The translations under genes were made by a program, and so were the position numbers. A DNA stretch of 43,130 nucleotides from a virus. The stretch's first letter is position 1. Each line of letters starts with the position of its first letter. The stretch lies in the IMG/VR virus record IMGVR_UViG_3300010397_000026, positions 1 to 43,130 of that record. One strand, written 5' to 3'. The notes beneath the pieces are model-generated. The model was not told the DNA's origin. It did no database searches and saw only the letters and a list, made by a program, of their open reading frames with translations. Positions 7,954-15,587 of the stretch are shown piece after piece.

Positions 7954-8258
7954 CACCATACACAATAAGGCAAGGACAAACAATTTATGATGTATGTTTA
8001 AATACATACCAATCATTAAATTATTTATTCAAGCTGCTTGTTGACAATTCAATTACAATATCCAGCATTTTAACGCCCGGTAAAACATTGTTATTTGACA
8101 AATCATTTATAAATAACAATTCTCTTTTTAACGCAACAACAAACAACAATATTTTTTATACAACAGAAACAGACGAAGGTGAAGTTTTTGGAACAGAAGA
8201 TTTTCAACAAATATTTATATCAGAAGATGAGGCAACAGAATTTATACCGGAAAATTAA
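7950..8258 (+). CDS. LysM-like tail protein (gpX-like)
   Basis: A 102-aa protein. Residues 3-48 have a LysM/tail-X layout: YTIRQGQTIYDVCLNTYQSL, a middle helix and ILTPGKTLLF at the end. The C-terminal half is low-complexity, Asn/Thr/Glu-rich. Small LysM proteins sit in baseplates and bind hub or peptidoglycan. Its 3' end overlaps the start of the next, exported protein by 32 bp. Confidence 0.6.
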   Translation: MTPYTIRQGQTIYDVCLNTYQSLNYLFKLLVDNSITISSILTPGKTLLFDKSFINNNSLFNATTNNNIFYTTETDEGEVFGTEDFQQIFISEDEATEFIPEN

Positions 8259-9579
8259 GTTATTTTCATTTTTAATATTTCTATCTGGTTGCGTATTAGC
8301 TCAAAGCAATGTGATACCGTTTTCTACATTGCCAACTTTTTCTACTTGCGATACGGCAAAGGATAGGATTGTTGGCTTACATTGGAACGGATCAAAATAT
8401 GTAAATGCGATAATGTCGCCGTCAACATTATTAGCATCTACAAAATCAAGCGGAAACGGTTCCCCTGTATTTTTTGCAACGGCAGCCACAACATCTGCAT
8501 TATCTACAACATATTCATCAGGAACATTAACTGCAACCACAAATGGCAAGATACCGCTTCAAGACGGAATAAAATTAACTATTGGCGATGTGTTACTTGT
8601 TAAAAATAATGTAGCACAATTACAAAATGGTTTGTATGTTATTTATGATACCGGTGGGCTTGGCTTTACTTATAAGATGTATCGCGATAGCTCATATAAT
8701 CAAACATCTCAAATATATCCATCACAAATAAATGTTTTAAAGGGCTCCGTGAATGGAGGGAGTTTTTTTTTACAAACAACAATTAATCCGATTATAGGGA
8801 CAGATCCGATTGTTTATATATCTATTCCTGCGCCTACAAATGCTGTTTCTTCTGTGACATTTGTTGATGTTGTAGTAAACACACCTTTAACAAATTCACC
8901 GGTATATGCTTCGGGTGCTATAACAGGATTTCCCGGACAAAATGCAACCTATACGGCAGCTACTAATGGCAGATTTCCAACAATTAGCGGAGTTCCGTCA
9001 TTTATTAATCAAAAAATATTAGTAAGAGGACAAATTGATTCAACTAAAAATGGGGATTATGTTTTAGTAAGCACAGGGTCATTCGTTTCTCCATATAAAT
9101 TGCAACGAATATCTTATACCGCATCTGCTTTTTATCCACATTTATGGGAGGTTTTACAAGGTACTGATAAAGGGAGTATTTATCAACAAAATTCAAAGTT
9201 TGTTACTGATATAGGTATTGGAGTTTCAGATTATCTTTCATTTACAAATATAAATCCTTCTGTAAAAACAACACCCTCTCTTCAAACAATAAGCTCTTCA
9301 ACAATAACACCTGATCCTAATTATAATGGCGGTTATTTAGGTTCCATATCTACAAGCATTGTAATTAATAATCCAACTGTTGCATTTTCAAATTTGCAAA
9401 GTTTTTTATTGATGTTAAAAGACAACGGTAGCGTAAGAGCGATTAGTTTTGGGACATCTTATGTCGCAGAAGCTGGTGCGCTTCCGTCATCCACCACATC
9501 AAGTAAGACGATAACACTTTATTTTATTTATAATCCTATTGACTCTAAATATCACGTTTGGAGTAGCAATGAACAATAA
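8227..9579 (+). CDS. Exported tail-fibre-like lipoprotein with two fibre repeats
   Basis: I place the start at ATG 8227 (450 aa) because the residues that follow form a signal peptide with the lipobox LSGC (residues about 18-21); an in-frame ATG at 8179 would bury it. After the signal come two copies of a phage tail-fibre repeat: one with ATTNGKIPLQDGIK...GDVLLVKNNVAQLQNGLYVIYDTG, and one with AATNGRFPTISG...KILVRGQIDSTKNGDYVLVSTG. The C-terminal 90 residues are a beta domain ending FIYN...YHVWSSNEQ, related to the two exported proteins at 42026 and 42494. Virion fibres normally have no signal peptide, so either the protein acts on the cell surface or the signal has another role. Confidence 0.75.
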   Translation: MRQQNLYRKIKLFSFLIFLSGCVLAQSNVIPFSTLPTFSTCDTAKDRIVGLHWNGSKYVNAIMSPSTLLASTKSSGNGSPVFFATAATTSALSTTYSSGTLTATTNGKIPLQDGIKLTIGDVLLVKNNVAQLQNGLYVIYDTGGLGFTYKMYRDSSYNQTSQIYPSQINVLKGSVNGGSFFLQTTINPIIGTDPIVYISIPAPTNAVSSVTFVDVVVNTPLTNSPVYASGAITGFPGQNATYTAATNGRFPTISGVPSFINQKILVRGQIDSTKNGDYVLVSTGSFVSPYKLQRISYTASAFYPHLWEVLQGTDKGSIYQQNSKFVTDIGIGVSDYLSFTNINPSVKTTPSLQTISSSTITPDPNYNGGYLGSISTSIVINNPTVAFSNLQSFLLMLKDNGSVRAISFGTSYVAEAGALPSSTTSSKTITLYFIYNPIDSKYHVWSSNEQ

Positions 9580-10328
9580 TGAAAAAGCTTAAATATATAT
9601 TAATTTTCAGTTATTCTGTTTGTATTGGACAGGTAGACAAGTATTACACCTTAATCGGTATGATGTCTAAATCGTCTACTTTGAATGACTCTCTGATGGC
9701 TGCTTATAATGCTGATGGAAACCCTTATGATTTTACCACTCACTATAACGGAACGCTAACAAACGGGGCAACCGCAGCCGGTTCACCTAAAATAGGCTCA
9801 GCCTCCTTTACCTTTGACGGAATTGACGACTATGTTGCATTGCCTGTCAATACATTTACATTTACATCTAGTTTTTCTGTATCCGCATGGTATTATGCTG
9901 TAGATGTTTACGATTGCGTTATTTTTTCTACACAAGATGGCGTTAATGGAGGGTTTAGAATAGGAGAAGGGGCGAATGGTATTGGGTGGATTCGCGTTTT
10001 CTATGGTGGTGGTTCTTTTTTTGATTTAAATTCACCTACATCAGTTATTCCCAACGCTTGGACGCATTTGGTAATAGTTCACAAAGCCGGTGTAGGTACA
10101 TACATGTATGTAAATGGAACACTTGACTGTAGTGTATTGAATGGATTAACTGTCGCATCATCAGGAGTAAACTTTCCGACCATAGGAATAGACGAATACG
10201 GGTCAGGGTCTTACGTATATCCGTTTAAGGGCAGAATAGACGCTGTTCAGGTTTGGAATAAGCCATTAACAGCAACAGAAATAACGAGTCTTTATAATTC
10301 AGGATCAGGAAAACAACCACCTTTTTAA
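9579..10328 (+). CDS. Exported LamG/concanavalin-like lectin domain protein
   Basis: A 249-aa protein. The N-terminus (MKKLKYILIFSYSVCIGQ) looks like a short signal peptide cut before Q, or possibly lipidated at C15. Residues about 40-245 are a LamG-like jelly roll: FDGIDDYVALP, FSVSAWYY, WTHLVIVHKAGVGTYMYVNGTLD and FKGRIDAVQVWNKPLTATEITSLYNSG are classical positions of this family (PF13385 type). It should bind glycans. The ATG overlaps the previous stop (TAATG). Context says tail-tip or adhesion protein, but the signal suggests export. Confidence 0.8.
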   Translation: MKKLKYILIFSYSVCIGQVDKYYTLIGMMSKSSTLNDSLMAAYNADGNPYDFTTHYNGTLTNGATAAGSPKIGSASFTFDGIDDYVALPVNTFTFTSSFSVSAWYYAVDVYDCVIFSTQDGVNGGFRIGEGANGIGWIRVFYGGGSFFDLNSPTSVIPNAWTHLVIVHKAGVGTYMYVNGTLDCSVLNGLTVASSGVNFPTIGIDEYGSGSYVYPFKGRIDAVQVWNKPLTATEITSLYNSGSGKQPPF

Positions 10329-10340
10329 TAAATAAAAAAT

Positions 10341-10760
10341 ATGAAAACAAAATTAATTTTATTCGCATTGCTATTGTCGGCAAATATTTTTGCTCAAACA
10401 ACTTATGCAATACAATCAAAAACAGCACTTACTTTTAATAAAGTAGGCGCCGTTGTAGGTACAGACACATCACATGTTGTTGGGATAATAATATCTGAAA
10501 CAGCATCCTCTAGCTATCAATCATTTCAGTTTGAATATATCTGGTACAAAAGCGATTATAGTACAGCTATTAAAAGCGGGTTCTTCACCATAAAAGGCGC
10601 TATGATAGACAGTCTTTATACATTAGTTAAACCATCATTGCCCGACCCTATAACTTCGTGGAGGGATTATAGGCAAAAAGCTGCGTATATAGGAATGATA
10701 CTGCAAGGCGCTCAAACATGGAGTGTTTCACCTAGCAATTTTGAATTAAAAGTAAGGTAG
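10341..10760 (+). CDS. Exported hypothetical protein in tail-fibre cluster
   Basis: A 139-aa protein with a textbook Bacteroidetes signal peptide (MKTKLILFALLLSANIFAQ, cleavage before Q). The mature part is beta-rich at first (SKTALTFNKVGAVVGTDTSHVVGIIISETASSSYQSFQFEYIW) and mixed later. No family recognised. It follows the lectin gene by 12 bp after an AAATAAAAAAT leader and closes the exported trio before the lysis genes. Confidence 0.75.
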   Translation: MKTKLILFALLLSANIFAQTTYAIQSKTALTFNKVGAVVGTDTSHVVGIIISETASSSYQSFQFEYIWYKSDYSTAIKSGFFTIKGAMIDSLYTLVKPSLPDPITSWRDYRQKAAYIGMILQGAQTWSVSPSNFELKVR

Positions 10761-10787
10761 TGTTTACTTAATTGGTAAAATAAATTT

Positions 10788-11027
10788 ATGGAGATGAGCC
10801 ACGAGCCACACGGCAACGTTTTTAATTTAATTGCAACGGTTATATTAGTTGCCACGGGACATGCTTTCGATTGGTTTAAAAGCAACGATCCACTAATTGA
10901 ATTTATTACTTGGATAGGTCAAATGGGGGCTTGGGGGTCTGCTTGGGTTGTTGGCGCCGTTACTGTACTCAATCTTTTGCATAATCACGGGTGGATTAAT
11001 TTAAAAAGAAAATCAAAAAGAAAGTGA
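10788..11027 (+). CDS. Holin candidate 1 (two membrane segments)
   Basis: A 79-aa protein with two hydrophobic segments (VFNLIATVILVATGHAFDW; GAWGSAWVVGAVTVLNLL) and a strongly basic C-terminus (KRKSKRK), the usual plan of a small class II holin or antiholin. A second ATG at 10794 is an alternative start. Its stop overlaps the endolysin start (GTGA at 11024-11027), the coupling typical of lysis cassettes. Confidence 0.6.
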   Translation: MEMSHEPHGNVFNLIATVILVATGHAFDWFKSNDPLIEFITWIGQMGAWGSAWVVGAVTVLNLLHNHGWINLKRKSKRK

Positions 11028-11509
11028 AATTAATAACCTACACAAATCCTGTTTTGGTAAAATCTTACGGTGGCGTTGCTGCTAAAGATTGCATCGTTGA
11101 CGAACTTTTTGTGCCACACATGGATAGATTGTGTGGTTATGCTTTGCAATGTAAATTTGGATTGTTTGTTAATTCATCTGCACGATATTCAACTGATGTA
11201 AAAGGCGCTATTGTTATACCGGCAGAAATGAGTAATCATTTAGTGGCCCACGCAACCGATGCGAATATTATTGATTCTAACGGTAAAATGTGGAACTCAC
11301 ACGAATTGCTGGATAACGAAGGTAAATTATCGTTGCCACCTATTTTATTGCCATTTATAGAATTAATTAGAAAAGATGAAGTGTTAAGATACGGGGGTGA
11401 TTTTAAAAAGCCAGATGTTGTGCATTTTGATGACGGATTAAATATTCGCAATCCGGCATTATGGCAACAACTTTTTAAAGCGCAACCGCAAAACAGGTGT
11501 TTATCGTAA
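11024..11509 (+). CDS. Endolysin, M15-type (D,D- or L,D-)peptidase
   Basis: A 161-aa protein starting at GTG 11024. The zinc-site pattern of M15 peptidases is visible: H72 and D79 in NHLVAHATDAN (H-x6-D), and H134 in DVVHFDDG (the SxHxxGxAxD and final H motifs). SSARYSTD at 51-58 fits the substrate-binding SxxR position. It should cut peptide bonds in peptidoglycan stem or cross-bridge. No signal peptide is seen, so export depends on a holin; the GTG overlaps the stop of holin candidate 1. Confidence 0.8.
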   Translation: MKLITYTNPVLVKSYGGVAAKDCIVDELFVPHMDRLCGYALQCKFGLFVNSSARYSTDVKGAIVIPAEMSNHLVAHATDANIIDSNGKMWNSHELLDNEGKLSLPPILLPFIELIRKDEVLRYGGDFKKPDVVHFDDGLNIRNPALWQQLFKAQPQNRCLS

Positions 11510-11516
11510 ACAAAAA

Positions 11517-11542
11517 AGCCTCACCGATACAACGGCGAGGCT
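11517..11542. terminator. Hairpin after endolysin
   Basis: AGCCTC (11517-11522) pairs with GAGGCT (11537-11542), with an inner CCG/CGG pair and a 6-nt loop. On the minus strand it is followed by TTTTTT and would be a good intrinsic terminator in that direction. On the plus strand only CTGAAATTT follows, so it may merely protect or pause the endolysin message. Confidence 0.6.
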
Positions 11543-11645
11543 CTGAAATTTCAATTTAATGTGCAGGTTCGGCGGCGGACTACACTGTTTTATATTCCGA
11601 TAATGTACATGGCGTAAAATTAGTAATTAATTAATAAACAACAAA
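11543..11645 (+). other. Short gap before lipoprotein gene
   Basis: About 100 bp with no gene I can support. The last 30 bases are AT-rich and supply the A-rich leader of the next gene. A 14-codon frame from about 11557 is not convincing. Confidence 0.4.
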
Positions 11646-11951
11646 ATGGGTAAGGTTTGGTTTACAATTGGATTAATGATATTGATTTTTTCGTGTTCGG
11701 CGAAGGCGCAAGTTAATTGCTGGGATAGCATATTTAAAGTAGCAGATAAACAGGCCTCGATAAAATACGCAGCAAAAATTAAAGAATTAACAGAGGCAAA
11801 AGATATTTTTAAGATGATTGACGAATCTCAAAAAGACGTGTTTAAGGTTCAGTTGTTGACTTATAGCGGGCTTATAGACATTTGCTTTCAATCATATATA
11901 AGCAGAAGAAAAATTTATAATTGTATTTCTAAAATAAACATTAATAAATAA
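11646..11951 (+). CDS. Exported small lipoprotein, spanin candidate
   Basis: A 101-aa protein with signal peptide MGKVWFTIGLMILIFSCSAKAQ. Cysteine 17 is in a weak lipobox (IFSC), while AKAQ offers an ordinary cleavage site. The mature part is mostly helical with a Lys/Glu-rich segment (YAAKIKELTEAKDIFKMIDESQKDVF). Small exported helical proteins between lysis genes are often spanins. There is no direct motif, so this is a context call. Confidence 0.5.
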   Translation: MGKVWFTIGLMILIFSCSAKAQVNCWDSIFKVADKQASIKYAAKIKELTEAKDIFKMIDESQKDVFKVQLLTYSGLIDICFQSYISRRKIYNCISKININK

Positions 11952-11955
11952 AAAC

Positions 11956-12195
11956 ATGGAAACAAAGTCAATATTAAAAAGCAAAACAATGTGGTTAAAT
12001 TTGGCTACATTAATAGTAGCTTCTGCCACTATTGTAAACCCTGAACTACTTGCTTTAATAGGGGTAAGCCCGGAGGCTGAGCCAACTGTTTTAAAAATTG
12101 TTGGTATTGTTGTTGGTGCCGCAAATATGTATTTAAGAAAAAACACAAATACAGCAGTTGCGATGCCGACTTTAACAAAAGAGCAACCAAAATAA
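11956..12195 (+). CDS. Holin candidate 2
   Basis: A 79-aa protein with the layout of a common holin family: SKTMWLNLATLIVASATIV as the first membrane helix, a short loop (PELLALIGVSPEAEP), a second helix (TVLKIVGIVVGAANMYL) and a polar tail beginning RKNTNT. The NxxLR-x-T signature at the end of the second helix is typical. Of the two candidates this has the better family resemblance. It lies 4 bp after the lipoprotein gene and 1 bp before the next. Confidence 0.65.
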   Translation: METKSILKSKTMWLNLATLIVASATIVNPELLALIGVSPEAEPTVLKIVGIVVGAANMYLRKNTNTAVAMPTLTKEQPK

Positions 12196-12196
12196 A

Positions 12197-12589
12197 ATGG
12201 ATAAGCCAATTCATGCAAAACCAAGTTTATATACTTTTTATTTTGAAGTAATAAAAGAAATTGGTTTAAAATATGGATATAACATTGTGCTTCACGGTTC
12301 TTTGAATAGAGATTTAGATTTAATTGCGCTTCCGTGGCAAGAAGAGTTAAAGCCTTATAAAGAAATGCTTGAAGAAATTGCTGGTTGTATTGGAGGTTAT
12401 ATTATGGGTGAAAGGGCTGGAATGAACGAAGAAGACCGTATAAAATTTAAAAATAAACATCACGGTAGAGAACAATGGGTTATAAATATAAACAGAGGGA
12501 TAACAGCTAAATATGATGGCATGATTCCAAAATTTACAGAACATAACGACCCGCAATATTATATTGACATTTCAATTTTTACAACCTGA
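12197..12589 (+). CDS. Nucleotidyltransferase-fold phage protein (HGSL..DLDL)
   Basis: A 130-aa protein. Residues about 33-45 read VLHGSLNRDLDLIALPW, the GS-x(n)-DxD core of the minimal nucleotidyltransferase fold; this exact form recurs in a small, functionally unknown phage family. The rest (EELKPYKEMLEEIAGCIGGYIMG) fits the following helix. What it modifies, if anything, is unknown. It sits between holin 2 and the patatin gene in the lysis region. Confidence 0.6.
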   Translation: MDKPIHAKPSLYTFYFEVIKEIGLKYGYNIVLHGSLNRDLDLIALPWQEELKPYKEMLEEIAGCIGGYIMGERAGMNEEDRIKFKNKHHGREQWVININRGITAKYDGMIPKFTEHNDPQYYIDISIFTT

Positions 12590-12592
12590 AAA

Positions 12593-13450
12593 ATGGACAT
12601 ATCCAAAATAAAATTCTGGGGGCTTAAAGGTGGCGGAGTTTGCGGGCAGGCTTACATAGGCGCAGCAAAAGCGGCCACAACTTTAGGAATGTATCAACGT
12701 TTAGAAGGCGTTGCCGGTTCCAGCGCAGGAGCTATTACAGCTATGTGCATCTGTTTAAAATATACCGCAGCAGAATTATACGACATCTGGACAAAAGTAG
12801 ATTACAAATCATTTAAAGACGGTTTTAATCCAGTTTCCGCATTGACTACCTACGGTATTTATAAAGGCGAAGTTTTATTTTCCTTCATTAAAACTCAAAT
12901 CAAAAATAAAACCGGTAACGAATTAATCACATTTGGCGATTTAAAGCGTTTAGGATACCTGGACTTAGTTGTTTATGCTTGCGATCACGATACCGCCGCA
13001 TTGGTTAAATTTTCAGCAGAGTTAACCCCTAATACGATAGTTGCTGAGGCGGTGAGCGCAAGTGCGGCAATACCTGAATATTTCAGACGAAGAAAATTAA
13101 CCGCCGGGGAATATGCCGGACACCATTTTATAGATGCCGGTGTTATGTATAATTACCCAATTGACGCTTTTCCTGACAATGTTTTAGGGTTATTTCTGTA
13201 TGATGTAAAAACAAAAGCTGTTTACGACCCAATCCCGGAAAACGAACCTGTAAAAGCAATCGAAAGAACTGTTTTAATGTTGGCCTCTGCTCAAGATGTT
13301 GGAGTTTTAAACAACCCCGACATAATGAAAAAAACTATCGTTATTGATACCAAAGTAATTTCGTCTACCAATTTTGATATTACACCGCAAGAAAGCCAAC
13401 GGTTAATTACTTCCGGGGAATTAGCTTTGTTGAATTATTTTAAAAAGTGA
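12593..13450 (+). CDS. Patatin-like phospholipase
   Basis: A 285-aa protein with all patatin landmarks: oxyanion loop GGGVCG (13-18), nucleophile elbow GSSAG with Ser44 (42-46), the helix AVSASAAIP (153-161), and the catalytic Asp in DAG (181-183). It should hydrolyse phospholipid acyl chains. No signal peptide is seen. It is the last gene of the late transcript, directly after the holin and nucleotidyltransferase genes. A role in breaking the membranes at lysis is likely by context. Its end is only 8 bp from the convergent minus-strand block, with no clear terminator between. Confidence 0.9.
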   Translation: MDISKIKFWGLKGGGVCGQAYIGAAKAATTLGMYQRLEGVAGSSAGAITAMCICLKYTAAELYDIWTKVDYKSFKDGFNPVSALTTYGIYKGEVLFSFIKTQIKNKTGNELITFGDLKRLGYLDLVVYACDHDTAALVKFSAELTPNTIVAEAVSASAAIPEYFRRRKLTAGEYAGHHFIDAGVMYNYPIDAFPDNVLGLFLYDVKTKAVYDPIPENEPVKAIERTVLMLASAQDVGVLNNPDIMKKTIVIDTKVISSTNFDITPQESQRLITSGELALLNYFKK

Positions 13451-13458
13451 AATAATTA

Positions 13459-13842
13459 TTATTTAATTTCCAACTCTTCGCCTGTCAGCGCGAAATAGAT
13501 GTTTTGCAGTTGATGAATATACTTACATTTAATATCCATTATTGTATCTTGAAATTCATCCATTTGTCTGGCTTTAAATTCAATGCTAACAAATTCCGAA
13601 TAACACCAACAAAATTGACGATTAAGCACATCTTTATACCATCCATACTGGTTAGAATTATTTTTAAATTCAAAACCTAATTTCTCCAACCACTCTTTGG
13701 TTAATGATATTGGATGAATTTCTTCATCATAAAAAGTGTTAACATCTATTTCTCCGTCTATTTTTCTTATAGAAAATACAGCATCTATACCAAGAGGGGT
13801 TGTTATATAATTACCAATCCTTAATTCGTTTATTTGTATCAT
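13459..13842 (-). CDS. Bacteroidetes phage small protein (LQNIYFALTGEEL family)
   Basis: A 127-aa protein of a family often seen in Bacteroidetes phages and prophages: MIQINELRIGNYI at the start, HPISLTKEWLEKLGFEF in the middle and IHQLQNIYFALTGEEL at the end. Function unknown. Its ATG overlaps the stop of the upstream 41-codon gene (ATGA). It is the last gene of the long leftward block. Confidence 0.75.
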   Translation of the reverse strand: MIQINELRIGNYITTPLGIDAVFSIRKIDGEIDVNTFYDEEIHPISLTKEWLEKLGFEFKNNSNQYGWYKDVLNRQFCWCYSEFVSIEFKARQMDEFQDTIMDIKCKYIHQLQNIYFALTGEELEIK

Positions 13843-13964
13843 TTTTTCAGTTTATTAATTATTTCTTCATTCTCCCTCGCAATACTATCGCTTTTAGCTG
13901 TCATTTTTAGGCAGTACCAAAACATATTATAACTAAATAGTAGTTTGTTGTAGAGGATTTTCAT
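13839..13964 (-). CDS. 41-aa coupled small protein
   Basis: Starts MKILYNKLLFSYNMFWYCLK and ends ENEEIINKLKK: a hydrophobic first half and a charged second half. It joins the DUF1643 gene upstream (ATGA at 13961-13964) and the next gene downstream (ATGA at 13839-13842). The double overlap is the main reason to call it real. Function unknown; possibly a small membrane-associated protein. Confidence 0.65.
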   Translation of the reverse strand: MKILYNKLLFSYNMFWYCLKMTAKSDSIARENEEIINKLKK

Positions 13965-14443
13965 TTGTTTGTAAATTTTACAAATTCACTGTTTAATGGG
14001 CAATAAAGCGGATGCTTCGGTGATCCGTTTTTATTTATTTTTAAAGCAAAAGCATTAGGAAACATTGCGATTAATTCTTTATCCCTAAGCGTCTCTGAAA
14101 CTATTTTAAAGTTTCCCCATGCAAACACTACATCTCTACACACTTTAGAATTTATGTATAACCAATGTTCGTTTATTGCATTATTGCCAAAATCTTTTAA
14201 ATCGTCAGGATTTGTAGAAATAAAAGGAAAGCAATTCATCATATAAATTCCGCCATAACCTAAATTTTTAGCAATACCCATAACCCTTTTAATTGTATTG
14301 TCATCAGTAGATTCATTAGCCGTAGAAGGATTTAATCCAATAAACATTACTAACGGCTTTTCTTTATCCCAAATGCGCCAAAGGAAATATCTGTATTTTC
14401 TGCATTCGCTAAAATGGGCGCCATTATTGTCAAATAAATTCAT
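13961..14443 (-). CDS. DUF1643 protein
   Basis: A 160-aa protein with the DUF1643 pattern: RYFLWRIWDKEKPLVMFIGLNPSTANESTDDNTIKRVMGIAKNLGYGG near the N-terminus, FAWGNF in the middle and NGSPKHPLYC near the end. The domain is common in phages and mobile elements and has no settled function. It is preceded by an intergenic hairpin (14476-14504). Confidence 0.85.
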   Translation of the reverse strand: MNLFDNNGAHFSECRKYRYFLWRIWDKEKPLVMFIGLNPSTANESTDDNTIKRVMGIAKNLGYGGIYMMNCFPFISTNPDDLKDFGNNAINEHWLYINSKVCRDVVFAWGNFKIVSETLRDKELIAMFPNAFALKINKNGSPKHPLYCPLNSEFVKFTNK

Positions 14444-14475
14444 AGTTTAATTTATTAAAGTGCGGTTGTTGAGTA

Positions 14476-14504
14476 GTTAGGCAACATTAAAACGATTGCC
14501 TAAC
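14476..14504. repeat. Inverted repeat GTTAGGCAA / TTGCCTAAC
   Basis: Nine-bp perfect arms at 14476-14484 and 14496-14504 with an 11-nt loop, in the 169-bp gap (14444-14612) between DUF1643 and the methyltransferase gene. GTTAGGC and GCCTAAC also match the GTTRRRY / RYYYAAC core of integron attC ends, although the spacing is short for that. The hairpin may instead be a processing or attenuation site. The rest of the gap holds a possible 24-codon minus-strand frame (14477-14551) that I do not call. Confidence 0.6.
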
Positions 14505-14612
14505 AACAGCTTGGCAAAAGGCTTAGGTTCGTATTTCATATTTTCCTTCATCGGTTAAGTCGGTTTTATTTAATTAAAAATCCAACGCACTCTTAATTTT
14601 TTTTGCAAAAAT

Positions 14613-15128
14613 TTAAAAGGTTGTTTTGCGTTCAACAGTTACAATCGTATCATTTTTACTTCCTCCATGTGGCACTAATAGTATCTCTACCATTTCAAAC
14701 TTTCTTGTTAATCCAATTCCGTTACTACTCCATCCGCAAATGATACAAATTCCATTCGGTTTTAAAATCCTTGCTACTTCACTTTTGCAATTACCCCAAT
14801 ATCCCATATTTGAAACATGTATTTCTAATTTATCTTTCCCAAAACTTTTATACATTTCAGTTGCCTGTGATATTGAATAAGGTGGGTCATATAAAACAAC
14901 ATCTGCTGAGTTATCGGGTTGTAATTTTAAAAACTCCAAAGCATCTAAATGAAATTGCGTATCCATTTCAGGATTTAAATCATTTCTAATCGTCCCTATT
15001 TTTGAGTTATTTGCCCACGGGTCAATTATTATATTTCCATCTGAAATATACCGTTCGATCAATTCTTTTATTGGCTTAATTGTAAATGTTAAGCTGTGAG
15101 GCATTGCCCAAATTCTGTTAATCTTCAT
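14613..15128 (-). CDS. DNA methyltransferase-like protein (DPPYS)
   Basis: A 171-aa protein starting MKINRIWAMPHSLTF at ATG 15128 (an earlier TTG at 15158 is less likely). Motif IV is DPPYS at 81-85, preceded by ADVVLY; the S-adenosylmethionine region is shorter than usual (IIIDPWANNSKIGTIRNDLNP). The C-terminal part has GICIICGWSSNGIG. It resembles small phage methyltransferases that modify adenine or cytosine amino groups; target unknown. It lies in the accessory cassette-like tract. Confidence 0.7.
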   Translation of the reverse strand: MKINRIWAMPHSLTFTIKPIKELIERYISDGNIIIDPWANNSKIGTIRNDLNPEMDTQFHLDALEFLKLQPDNSADVVLYDPPYSISQATEMYKSFGKDKLEIHVSNMGYWGNCKSEVARILKPNGICIICGWSSNGIGLTRKFEMVEILLVPHGGSKNDTIVTVERKTTF

Positions 15129-15245
15129 AGTCTGTGTTTTTCTGCCAGCACACGCCAAGCGATTTTTTTAAATTAAATAAACCCTTATTTTAGTTTTTCA
15201 TATTTCAGATTGTGCGGTAATTCGCCCTTCGCCAAGCCCTGTACG
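15129..15245. other. Intergenic spacer with TTGGC and GTTATAGGTAA motifs
   Basis: Contains CGCCAAGCG and CGCCAAGCCC on the plus strand and ACGTTATAGGTAA (15243 onward), the last shared with the element at 15643-15655. It separates two accessory genes and looks like a degenerate copy of the repeats around the DUF7574-like gene. Confidence 0.45.
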
Positions 15246-15587
15246 TTATAGGTAAGCATAACGACCGTAGTTAGCGGACATCTTTACTTCTCTATCAGTT
15301 GTAATTGGATTATCCATTTCAATTTCGTAGCAATGTAAAAAGAACGGAATATCGTTTGCAAAATATGTTCTTTGCTTAATATCGGTTCTATCTTCGCATC
15401 TACAATTTGACTTTATAAAATTTTTAAGTTCCATTCTATTTTCAAACTCAAATCCTTTTCTTTTAAGTCCTTCAATAATATAATCTTCTAACTGCTTATT
15501 AAGTTGAGAAAAAAGCCTACCTATAACATCCGCTATAAGTAATGGCGGGTCTTGTGGTAAGTCAAAGTTTGTGCGTTCTAATTTCAT
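15246..15587 (-). CDS. Hypothetical accessory protein
   Basis: A 113-aa protein. I choose ATG 15587 (MKLERTNFDLPQDPPLLIADVIGRLF) over a GTG at 15626, because the extra residues run into the spacer repeat. It has a helical middle (LNKQLEDYIIEGLKRKGFEF) and a Cys pair (NCRCED). No function recognised. Its 3' end overlaps the ACGTTATAGGTAA motif. Confidence 0.65.
   Translation of the reverse strand: MKLERTNFDLPQDPPLLIADVIGRLFSQLNKQLEDYIIEGLKRKGFEFENRMELKNFIKSNCRCEDRTDIKQRTYFANDIPFFLHCYEIEMDNPITTDREVKMSANYGRYAYL

Noticed and set aside
8179-8226. Upstream ATG for the exported fibre-like lipoprotein
   Set aside because: It would place 16 charged residues before the signal peptide and overlap the previous gene by 80 bp; ATG 8227 gives a standard lipoprotein signal.
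14477-14551. 24-codon minus-strand ORF (MKENMKYEPKPFAKLLLGNR...)
   Set aside because: It coincides with one strand of the intergenic hairpin and has no overlap with neighbours, so coding is doubtful.
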